Source: Thermococcus sp. M36 (lineage in GTDB: Archaea > Methanobacteriota_B > Thermococci > Thermococcales > Thermococcaceae). Taken from it: DNA of 47,465 bases. Positions 26,513 to 32,935 of this stretch are shown piece by piece. A program made the translations under genes and the position numbers. Every line of letters begins with the position of its first letter. The first letter of the stretch is position 1. Under the pieces are notes generated by a model, which saw only the letters and a list, made by a program, of their open reading frames with translations, was not told where the DNA came from and ran no database searches. The DNA is taken from the NCBI RefSeq assembly GCF_012027355.1, contig NZ_SNUH01000003.1:1-47465 (forward strand). Direction: 5' to 3'.

Positions 26513-27464
26513 AAAGCCCTTTCTTTATCTCCTTCTTGAGCTCTTCTATCATCTCTATGAGCTCGTCGGCGTCCCTGACCTCCTGAAGGCGATCTTTCGG
26601 GATGAAGGGAACCTCACCAACGACTTCCGTTTTGGTCTTTTCGAGAATAAACACTCCGTCACTGTTTATAATTCTGCTGACCTCGGTTACCATTTCGGCC
26701 CTCCTGACAGTCGAGCGCGTTTTTTTCTCGTCTATCCCCGTCAGGATGCTGAACTCGTCCTCCTTCGAGACTGCGTTGAACGGGGCCTTCTTGACCTTGA
26801 CGACACCGAGGCCGAGGCCCTTGAGGCGGTCAAAGATTTCCCTTTCAAGGGGGCTCTCAGGGGTGACATCGAGCTTTGCTTCAACGGTGGAGTGGAGGAC
26901 GTCTATGGGCTCCGCTATCGGCTCGTCAAAGAGCTCCTCCATCCTTATCGCAACCTCAAGTGAGACAGCCTGCTCGCCCCGTTCGTAGTTTATAAGGCTC
27001 TTCCTCGAAATCCCGAGTATCTGGGCCAGCTCGTTTATTGAGTATCCGTGCTTCTCCCTGAGCTCCCTCAACAGTTCCCCGTTTATCCTCACATAAAAGC
27101 CGCCGCGCTCGGCGAATATGGCCGGCAGTTCGTTTTCAACGAGGACATCGTAGAGGGTCTCGGGTCTGAGCGCGTATACCCCGAACCTCTCGTAAACCAC
27201 TCCCTCCTCAAGCTCTGCGTTCTTCGTCTTGAGGCCCACTATGAGGGGCGAGGCCCTGAAGAACTTGGCGAGCCTCTTGAGATCCTCCGCCTGCTCCTCG
27301 GTAACGGTGTCTATATTGGTGGCTACCTTGACGAACAGAAGGAGGAGCAGCCTGCTCGCCACTATGTCAAAGCACGAACCTTTGAAGTCCATCCGCGCCG
27401 TCTTGTGGCCGGTGCCCCTGAGTATCGCCTCGACCGTCCTTATGAGCCTTTCCCTGTCCATCAT
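26505..27464 (-). CDS. XRE-type HTH transcriptional regulator (archaeal family)
   Basis: This is a 319-residue protein. An N-terminal alpha/beta region of about 125 residues (resembling an endonuclease-like or sensor fold) is followed by a Cro/CI helix-turn-helix at about residues 131-185 (LLRELREKHGYSINELAQIL, then GISRKSLINYERGEQ). A C-terminal domain of about 130 residues follows. The family is conserved in archaea as a putative regulator with unknown targets. The frame extends to 27515, but the double ATG at 27464/27461 lies about 25-30 bases from CTTTATTAAG, giving a leaderless start. It overlaps the HD gene by 8 bases at the 3' ends and diverges from the GNAT gene. Confidence 0.82.
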   Translation of the reverse strand: MMDRERLIRTVEAILRGTGHKTARMDFKGSCFDIVASRLLLLLFVKVATNIDTVTEEQAEDLKRLAKFFRASPLIVGLKTKNAELEEGVVYERFGVYALRPETLYDVLVENELPAIFAERGGFYVRINGELLRELREKHGYSINELAQILGISRKSLINYERGEQAVSLEVAIRMEELFDEPIAEPIDVLHSTVEAKLDVTPESPLEREIFDRLKGLGLGVVKVKKAPFNAVSKEDEFSILTGIDEKKTRSTVRRAEMVTEVSRIINSDGVFILEKTKTEVVGEVPFIPKDRLQEVRDADELIEMIEELKKEIKKGLFS

Positions 27465-27505
27465 TTTTAAATACACAAAGGGCTTAATAAAGTTAAGGTG
27501 TTCCC
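27465..27505. promoter_or_regulatory. compact divergent promoter region
   Basis: Only 41 bases separate the regulator start (27464) from the GNAT start (27506). TATA-like elements for both directions are interlocked: CTTTATTAAG for the regulator (about 27482-27491 on the minus strand) and TTTTTAAATAC for the GNAT gene (about 27464-27474). Only one polymerase could probably be bound at a time. The regulator could control both genes from here. Confidence 0.45.
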
Positions 27506-28060
27506 ATGAGGCCAATAATCATTAAGGGCGACCCGGTTTCACTCGGAGTTCTGCTGAGGGACGACCTGACGCAGGTCTGGCTCTGGTACAACGACCGCGA
27601 GGTCAGGAAGTACCTCTCCTTCCCGGAGGAGGTATTCTTCTACGAGGACGAGCTGGAGTGGTACGAGGCCCTGAGGCGGGAGAAAAAGCGTGAGAAGGTC
27701 TTCGCGATCGTGGAGAACTCCTCGCGCTCCCTAGTCGGACTCATAGGCCTTCACAGGATCGACCATCACAACGGCCGCGCCGAGCTGGGCTATTTCCTTG
27801 CGAGAGAATACTGGGGCAGGGGGTACGCCAGCGAGGCAGTAAAGCTTGCCCTCGAGTACGCCTTCGAGTGGCTCAACCTGAGGAAGGTCTATGCGAGGGT
27901 CTACGAGCCGAACGTTCCATCCATCAGGGTTCTAGAAAAGAACGGCTTTACCCTCGCGGGACGCTGGAAGCGACACCAGTACGTACCTGGGGAGGGCTTC
28001 GTCGACGTCCTCCTCTACGAGAGGTTCAGAGAGCCATCCAGACCATACCAACGGAGTTAG
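27506..28060 (+). CDS. GNAT N-acetyltransferase (RimJ/RimL type)
   Basis: This 184-residue protein has the acetyl-CoA binding block ELGYFLAREYWGRGYASEAV (motif A, R/QxxGxG/A form) and the motif B region YARVYEPNVPSIRVLEKNGF. This form of motif B (N..S..VLEK.GF) is typical of the RimJ/RimL group that acetylates N-termini or small amines. AAGGTG before the ATG supports the start. Substrate unknown. Confidence 0.88.
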   Translation: MRPIIIKGDPVSLGVLLRDDLTQVWLWYNDREVRKYLSFPEEVFFYEDELEWYEALRREKKREKVFAIVENSSRSLVGLIGLHRIDHHNGRAELGYFLAREYWGRGYASEAVKLALEYAFEWLNLRKVYARVYEPNVPSIRVLEKNGFTLAGRWKRHQYVPGEGFVDVLLYERFREPSRPYQRS

Positions 28061-28090
28061 GCCAAACCGTCCAGTCCAGAGGTGTAGCAC

Positions 28091-29437
28091 ATGAAATGGA
28101 ACAGCCCACCCAGGTTTCTCGTCCTGTTGCTTGTGGGGATGATCATCCTTTCTTCGGGGTGTCTCGGCAGTGGTGGGATTTCGGGAACCACCCCTTCAAC
28201 GACGGAGACCCCCGCTACCGTCCAGAGCAGCCAATCTTCCACGATTTCATCCCCGACCACTACCGAGACAACCGAGGAGACCACCGCAACCGAAACGACC
28301 ACCGTTATACAGACGACTTCCACTACCAGCACCACAGAAGCCTCTGGGATTGTCAAAGTCACATTCATCGTCTCAGTCCCAGACTACACACAGGAAAACG
28401 ACTCGGTCTATATCGCAGGTGACTTCAACGGCTGGAATCCGGGTGACGAAAACTACAGGCTCAGGAAGCGCGACGACGGGAAGTGGGAGATAACGCTAGA
28501 GTTCCCCTACGGGAAGGTTATAGAGTTCAAGTTCACCCGCGGCTCGTGGGAGATGGTCGAAAAGGGCAAGAACGGTGAGGGGATATCTAACAGGCGCTTC
28601 GTCTTCAAGGAGGCCGGAACATACGAGTTCACCGTCTACCACTGGAGGGATTACGTCGAGGAGGTCGGCGTCGGCGAGCACACGATAGTCGGGAACGTCA
28701 CGACTTTCAAGATGCTCATTCCCCAGCTCAACAGGACGAGGAGAATCTGGATATACCTGCCGCCCGATTACGGGACGACCGATAAACGTTACCCGGTTCT
28801 CTACATGTTTGACGGCCAGAACCTCTTCGACAAGGCAACGTCCTTTGCAGGCGAGTGGGGGGTTGACGAGACCCTTGAGAGGCTCTTCCGGGAGGAGGGC
28901 TTTGGGATAATCGTCGTCGGCATAGACAACGGCGGAGAAAAGAGGATTGACGAGTACGCCCCCTGGGTGAACAAAGAGTACGGAAGGGGCGGCGAAGGGG
29001 ACGCCATGGTCCGCTTCATCGTCGGGATCCTCAAGCCCTACGTGGATTCCCACTATAGGACGCTCCCGAACGAGACGGGAATAATGGGCTCCTCCCTCGG
29101 CGGGCTGATGGCCATCTATGCCGGCTTCGCTTACCCAGAGATCTTCCGCTACGTCGGGGCGATGAGCTCGGCCTTCTGGTTCAACCCGGAGATATACGAC
29201 TTCGTGAAGAATGCCGCCAAAGGACCGGAGAAAATCTACATCGACTGGGGGACCCTTGAGGGCAGCGACCCGAGCGGGATGATAGAGACGAACGAGAAGA
29301 TGGTCGGTGTACTGAAGGAGAAGGGCTATGTCGAGGGCGAAAACCTTCTCGTCGTCGAGGATGGAGGCGCGACGCACAACGAGTACTACTGGGCGAGGCG
29401 CTTCCCCAACGCCCTGCTCTGGCTCTTCGGCGGTTGA
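28091..29437 (+). CDS. lipoprotein esterase with CBM48-like domain (enterochelin esterase-like)
   Basis: This is a 448-residue secreted protein. The signal region ends in ILSSGCLGS, a lipobox. A Thr/Ser/Glu-rich linker of about 60 residues follows, suited to the cell surface. Residues about 95-195 look like a CBM48/E-set glycan-binding domain (SVYIAGDFNGWNPGDENYRL region). The rest is an alpha/beta hydrolase of the esterase D/enterochelin esterase type, with RYPVLYMFDGQNLFD, IIVVGIDNGG, the nucleophile motif GSSLGG at about residues 332-337, and a late histidine in GATHNEYYW. It probably deacylates a glycan or ester outside the cell. GAGGTGTAG precedes the ATG. Confidence 0.87.
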   Translation: MKWNSPPRFLVLLLVGMIILSSGCLGSGGISGTTPSTTETPATVQSSQSSTISSPTTTETTEETTATETTTVIQTTSTTSTTEASGIVKVTFIVSVPDYTQENDSVYIAGDFNGWNPGDENYRLRKRDDGKWEITLEFPYGKVIEFKFTRGSWEMVEKGKNGEGISNRRFVFKEAGTYEFTVYHWRDYVEEVGVGEHTIVGNVTTFKMLIPQLNRTRRIWIYLPPDYGTTDKRYPVLYMFDGQNLFDKATSFAGEWGVDETLERLFREEGFGIIVVGIDNGGEKRIDEYAPWVNKEYGRGGEGDAMVRFIVGILKPYVDSHYRTLPNETGIMGSSLGGLMAIYAGFAYPEIFRYVGAMSSAFWFNPEIYDFVKNAAKGPEKIYIDWGTLEGSDPSGMIETNEKMVGVLKEKGYVEGENLLVVEDGGATHNEYYWARRFPNALLWLFGG

Positions 29438-29468
29438 TTTTTAAACCCCTCCCCTTTTTCTTCCAACT

Positions 29469-30743
29469 ATGAGGCTCCACATCGGCATCGACGACACTGA
29501 CTCACCGAACGGCATGTGCACTACCTACCTCGGTGCCATCCTCTACCGCGAGCTGTCCCGGATAGCGGAGCCCATAGACCTTCCCCGCTTGATCAGACTC
29601 AACCCGAACATTCCCTACAAGACCCGCGGCAATGGAGCTGTGGCGATGACCTTTGAGGTCGATGAGAAGCTTATAACCGAGGTTAAAAACACCGTTCTCC
29701 TCTACGTGGACCGGCTTGCCGACTTCGAGCACGAGAATACTAACCCCGGCGTCGTGTTCTTTGAAGGAGATATTCCAGAAGAGCTCCGCAAGTTCTCGTT
29801 GAGGGCTTTGAGAGAGCACGTTACGATCGAGGAGGCGGAAAGGGTCGCGAGGGAAGTTGGGGCAGAGTACTTCAAGTTCAAGGTCGGGAGGGGCATAATC
29901 GGCGCGCTCGCGGCGGTTGCTTACCCTCTGGAGAGGTTCACCTACGAGCTGTTAGCTTACAGAGAGCCCGACAACTGGGGAACGCCGAGGAGAGTGGACG
30001 GGGAGAGTGTCTTTCTGGCCGATAGCTGGAGCTATCCCTTCACCTACGACAACGTTGACCCCTACAAGAGGAGCGTCCTCATAACACCCCACGGCAAGGA
30101 TCCCGTTCTGGTTGGCATCAGGGGAATTGACAGGGGAAAGGTTCTCCAGACCTTTGAGATGGTTCGCTTTGAGGAGCCCGTGACATTTTACCAGCTCTAC
30201 AAGACGAACCAGAACACGGACGACCACCTTACATACAAAAAAATCGGCGAGCTGAAGCTCTACGACAGCGCGGTGGTTAGGGGAACGGTGGTTAAGCCCT
30301 ACTGGGAGCGCGGAAGGCACGTATTCTTTGAGCTTGAGGATGAAACGGGAAGGATTCGCGTTGCTGCCTTCGAGCCGACCAAGAAGTTCAGGAACTACGT
30401 GAGGAAGCTCCTCCCCGGAGATGAGATAATTGCCGCTGGAGGCATTAAGGAGCACGACGGCGTTCTGACGCTCAACCTCGAAAAGTTCTATCCGGTGAAG
30501 CTCGTCCCGAGGATCGAGTACCAGAAGCCGAAGTGCCCGAAGTGCGGCGGGACGATGAAGAGCAAGGGTGATTACCTCAAGTGCAAGCGCTGTGGCCATA
30601 AGATGCCGAAGAAGCTCATCCCGGTTGAAGTCCCGCGCGAGCTGGAGAGGAAAATCTACGAAGTGCCGCCCGACGCGAGGAAGCACCTGTCGAGGCCCCT
30701 CGTCCTGCCGGGAGGGGAGGAGAAAATTTTGGGACTTTTGTGA
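29469..30743 (+). CDS. tiaS: tRNA(Ile2) 2-agmatinylcytidine synthetase TiaS
   Basis: This is a 424-residue archaeal enzyme that attaches agmatine to C34 of tRNA-Ile2 so that it reads AUA. The N-terminal [18 protein letters not shown] block and [13 protein letters not shown] are family signatures. An OB-fold domain (about residues 270-340: [19 protein letters not shown] region) and a C-terminal zinc ribbon ([10 protein letters not shown]...CKRCGHKMP) bind the tRNA. The stop at 30743 is close to the MNT gene that follows. Confidence 0.95.
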   Translation: MRLHIGIDDTDSPNGMCTTYLGAILYRELSRIAEPIDLPRLIRLNPNIPYKTRGNGAVAMTFEVDEKLITEVKNTVLLYVDRLADFEHENTNPGVVFFEGDIPEELRKFSLRALREHVTIEEAERVAREVGAEYFKFKVGRGIIGALAAVAYPLERFTYELLAYREPDNWGTPRRVDGESVFLADSWSYPFTYDNVDPYKRSVLITPHGKDPVLVGIRGIDRGKVLQTFEMVRFEEPVTFYQLYKTNQNTDDHLTYKKIGELKLYDSAVVRGTVVKPYWERGRHVFFELEDETGRIRVAAFEPTKKFRNYVRKLLPGDEIIAAGGIKEHDGVLTLNLEKFYPVKLVPRIEYQKPKCPKCGGTMKSKGDYLKCKRCGHKMPKKLIPVEVPRELERKIYEVPPDARKHLSRPLVLPGGEEKILGLL

Positions 30744-30776
30744 TTGTATGATAAACCAAAAACCCTTTATGCAATC

Positions 30777-30797
30777 CCACCAAAAATCCTTTGGTGG
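30777..30797. repeat. inverted repeat at the MNT gene start
   Basis: CCACCAAA at 30777-30784 and TTTGGTGG at 30790-30797 form a perfect 8-bp inverted repeat with a 5-base spacer. The right arm includes the GGTGG ribosome site of the MNT gene that starts at 30802. A TATA-like CCTTTATGC (about 30764-30772) would place transcription start inside or after the repeat, so it is more likely a protein-binding operator than an RNA hairpin. Confidence 0.55.
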
Positions 30798-30801
30798 TAG
30801 T

Positions 30802-31215
30802 GTGTCCATCATAGAGCAACTCCGCAGGGACTTCAGGCCCTTCAGAGATGACTGCATGGGGATACTCCTCTACGGCTCCCATGCCCGGGGAGAAGCGACG
30901 GAGCGGAGCGACGTTGATATTTGCCTGGTGAAGCCAAAACCGGGGACTTACGAGAGGGTTCTTGAAGAGCTCGGTGGAAAGTATGATGTTAAGGTCTTTG
31001 AGGAGCTTCCGCTCTACATCCAGATAGAGGTCATCAGAAGCCACAGGGTAATCTACGGCGACGAGCTTGAGCTTTCCGAGTACTTCTACCGGTTCAGAAA
31101 GCTCTGGAAAGACATGGAGCACCGTGTTAAGGAGAACCGGTTCAAGAGCGTGAGGGAGAAAGTAAAACTCAGGAGGCGTGCCCGTGAGAAGGCAAAGGTA
31201 CTTGGAAAAGCTTGA
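30802..31215 (+). CDS. MNT-domain nucleotidyltransferase (MntA-type antitoxin), copy 1
   Basis: This 137-residue protein has LYGSHARGEATERSDVDICLV, the GSxxxG...SDxD motif of minimal nucleotidyltransferases. MNT proteins paired with HEPN ribonucleases act as antitoxins by adding AMP to the toxin. The start is GTG at 30802 after GGTGGTAG; the open frame further upstream lies within tiaS and is not used. The C-terminal part ends LRRRAREKAKVLGKA and overlaps the beginning of a HEPN remnant. A close paralogue is at 41412. Both share an identical stretch of more than 30 bases at the 3' end, so recent duplication or conversion is likely. Confidence 0.87.
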   Translation: MSIIEQLRRDFRPFRDDCMGILLYGSHARGEATERSDVDICLVKPKPGTYERVLEELGGKYDVKVFEELPLYIQIEVIRSHRVIYGDELELSEYFYRFRKLWKDMEHRVKENRFKSVREKVKLRRRAREKAKVLGKA

Positions 31216-31234
31216 GAGGTTATGGGTTCTCTAA
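31184..31234 (+). pseudogene. HEPN toxin remnant, copy 1
   Basis: A GTG inside the 3' end of the MNT gene begins RRQRYLEKLERLWVL and then stops at 31232-31234. This is the usual N-terminus of the HEPN partner of such MNT genes, which should run about 130 residues and contain an RxxxxH ribonuclease motif. None of the rest is present downstream; AT-rich DNA of the RiPP cluster begins at once. The toxin is therefore lost and the MNT protein is an orphan. Confidence 0.65.
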
Positions 31235-31301
31235 AGAAATTTTCAACTAAACCATTTAATCGGAATAAACCTTCATAGGATATATTTAGTTTTCGTTTTC
31301 T

Positions 31302-31331
31302 ATTAGGTAAGCATTGGATCTAAAACCTAAT
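31302..31331. repeat. inverted repeat upstream of the RiPP promoter
   Basis: ATTAGGT at 31302-31308 and ACCTAAT at 31325-31331 are perfect complements with a 16-base spacer. They lie about 30 bases before the TATA element of the precursor gene. A regulator could bind here. The spacing is wide for a single dimer site; chance occurrence in A/T-rich DNA cannot be excluded. Confidence 0.35.
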
Positions 31332-31355
31332 GTTCATAACGTAAGGTTCTCAAAA

Positions 31356-31375
31356 TGCTTTTAAATTTTAAATAA
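31356..31375 (+). promoter_or_regulatory. probable promoter of the RiPP-like cluster
   Basis: CTTTTAAATTTTAAATAAG around 31358-31376 contains overlapping TATA-like elements. Transcription would start near 31390-31400, leaving a leader of about 35-45 bases before the precursor ATG at 31436. No other promoter of similar quality is seen before the ABC gene. Confidence 0.5.
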
Positions 31376-31435
31376 GTAGTAGTAACTGCTGAGTCGTGAG
31401 CCTGTGAAGCATAATGAACATGCAAGGTGGTGAAC

Positions 31436-31534
31436 ATGAAGAGTCTGGAGTTGAAGGCAATAATTCCCCCTGTGGCTCCTAGTGCGGGAGGCTCGGGCAA
31501 CTACTGCTGTTGCAACAAGGTCAACACAAATTGA
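31436..31534 (+). CDS. RiPP precursor peptide with CCC core motif
   Basis: This 32-residue peptide was found by reading between larger genes. The ATG at 31436 follows GGTGGTGAAC, a near-perfect ribosome site. The N-terminal half is leader-like (KSLELKAIIPPVAPSAGG) and ends in GG. The C-terminal half is SGNYCCCNKVNTN, three adjacent cysteines in a small polar segment. It lies 63 bases before a radical SAM/SPASM protein and just upstream of an ABC exporter gene, the classic order for a ribosomally made, modified peptide. Thioether (sactipeptide/ranthipeptide-like) cross-links to the cysteines are the natural guess, but the chemistry is inferred. I do not recognise the peptide family. Confidence 0.75.
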   Translation: MKSLELKAIIPPVAPSAGGSGNYCCCNKVNTN

Positions 31535-31545
31535 ATCCTTGGAGT

Positions 31546-31564
31546 TTATTTTTTTAATTTTTAA
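31546..31564 (+). terminator. T-rich attenuator between precursor and maturase
   Basis: TTTATTTTTTTAATTTTTA follows the precursor stop by about 12 bases. Oligo-T on the coding strand ends transcription in Thermococcales without need of a hairpin. Partial termination here would give many more copies of the precursor mRNA than of the maturase and transporter, as is common for such clusters. Confidence 0.55.
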
Positions 31565-31596
31565 CCAGATACATTCATCACATTGGGGGTGTTATA

Positions 31597-32301
31597 GTGT
31601 CTATAGGGGTTCACATACTATCAAAACAGATTAACGAAAATGAATACATTGCATTCGATCCAATGAGTAAAACTGTCCTAATAATAAATAGACAAGAGAA
31701 AAATATAATAGAAAAATTTCAAAAAGGCCTTCCACTATCGGAATCTGAAAAATACATCCTTAAAGATATACTTGACTTTCTAACTGAAAAACGTGAAAAT
31801 GTTTCCAAACAACAATTTCCACCAGATGGATCTCCCAATATGATGGTGTTAATGGTATCTCAACTTTGTAATATAAAATGCAAATACTGCTATGCTCATT
31901 CCGGTACGTATAACACCCCTGGAATTATGAAAGAAGGCATAGGAAAACGGGCCCTTGATATTGCAAGTGATCTAGGAGTAACAAGTATACAATTTTATGG
32001 TGGAGAACCACTAACTAATTTTGAGCTAATTTCCAAGCTAGTTGAGTATGGAGATAAACAGGGATATAGCTTCAAATATGGCATAATCACGAATGGAACA
32101 TTGATGGATAAAGAGATAGGCAATTTTCTGAAACAACATGATTTTGAGGTCACAATAAGTATTGATGGACCAAGGGAGATAAACGACTTAAACAGAGTAT
32201 ACCCCACAGGCAAGGGGACGCATGATGATATCCTAAAAGCTGTGGACTTACTGAATGAGCTAGAAGTTCCTTTAGCATTAGAAATCACATATGCCCCGTA
32301 A
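31597..32301 (+). CDS. radical SAM peptide maturase, N-terminal part (frameshifted)
   Basis: These 234 residues hold an N-terminal domain of about 75 residues (possibly a PqqD/RRE-like leader-binding region, by position only) and a radical SAM core. The cluster motif CNIKCKYC gives Cys 91, 95 and 98, followed by FYGGEPL and ITNGTLMD, typical SAM-binding blocks. The frame ends at TAA 32299-32301 directly after LEITYAP. The matching C-terminal half continues in another frame at once (next entry). A one-base change in the run CCCC at 32294-32297 would join them. The start is GTG at 31597 after GGGGGTG. GC content is much lower than in flanking genes. Confidence 0.82.
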   Translation: MSIGVHILSKQINENEYIAFDPMSKTVLIINRQEKNIIEKFQKGLPLSESEKYILKDILDFLTEKRENVSKQQFPPDGSPNMMVLMVSQLCNIKCKYCYAHSGTYNTPGIMKEGIGKRALDIASDLGVTSIQFYGGEPLTNFELISKLVEYGDKQGYSFKYGIITNGTLMDKEIGNFLKQHDFEVTISIDGPREINDLNRVYPTGKGTHDDILKAVDLLNELEVPLALEITYAP

Positions 32302-32935
32302 TTATATTGGCAAATATACCATATCAGAGATTTTGGATTATCTCAGCAATTATTCGAAAACTTTCATAGTAGGATATGTTTTACCCACGGTGGATGGGCA
32401 TCGACAAGTATACGAACCAACAGAACAAGAAGTTGAAAATATGATGGTAGAACTTGTAGACTACCTCTTTACAAAATGGGAAGACGAAATCCAAATACGA
32501 GAGATGGGAATCTGCATGATCCTTCGTGAGCTTTTAGATCCAGTCTACCATGTTAAAAAATGCATATGTCCTGAATTTCCAACTAGAATCACTGTATTCC
32601 ACAATGGTAGTGTATACCCCTGCCACCAAGTGTATCTAGACAAACGCTTCTATCTGGGACATATAATGGACAGAGAGTTTAAGGGTACATTACAGAGCCA
32701 GTTCAAAAACGTAGTAGATAATTTTGCAATGTCTAATCTCTATACAAATAACAACGAACAATGGATGTTTAGTGTCTGTAGTTTTTGCAAAGCCCACCTA
32801 ATGGAAGTCAATGGTACCTACTATCTAAGGTATCCAAACGCTTATCAAAAAGTACTAGAACATATCATATATAACATGGCCACTAGAAACATGAAATCCA
32901 TCATACATACGCTGGGGGGAACTATAATTGAATAA
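32291..32935 (+). CDS. radical SAM peptide maturase, C-terminal SPASM part (frameshifted)
   Basis: This frame continues the maturase after the break with RNYIGKYTISEILDYLSNY. It carries the auxiliary cluster cysteines of a SPASM domain: KKCICPEF, GSVYPCHQVY followed by FYLGHI (the common G.xYPCH...lG pattern), and SVCSFCKAHL. The 214 residues plus the N-terminal part give about 447 residues, normal for SPASM peptide maturases. It probably has no ribosome site of its own, so unless the break is a sequencing error or is bypassed, the enzyme is not made as one chain. The stop is overlapped by the TTG start of the ABC gene. Confidence 0.8.
   Translation: MPRNYIGKYTISEILDYLSNYSKTFIVGYVLPTVDGHRQVYEPTEQEVENMMVELVDYLFTKWEDEIQIREMGICMILRELLDPVYHVKKCICPEFPTRITVFHNGSVYPCHQVYLDKRFYLGHIMDREFKGTLQSQFKNVVDNFAMSNLYTNNNEQWMFSVCSFCKAHLMEVNGTYYLRYPNAYQKVLEHIIYNMATRNMKSIIHTLGGTIIE

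Noticed and set aside
32285-32305. Programmed ribosomal frameshift in the maturase
   Set aside because: No slippery heptamer, only a short CCCC run, and no downstream pseudoknot was evident; mutation or sequence error is simpler.
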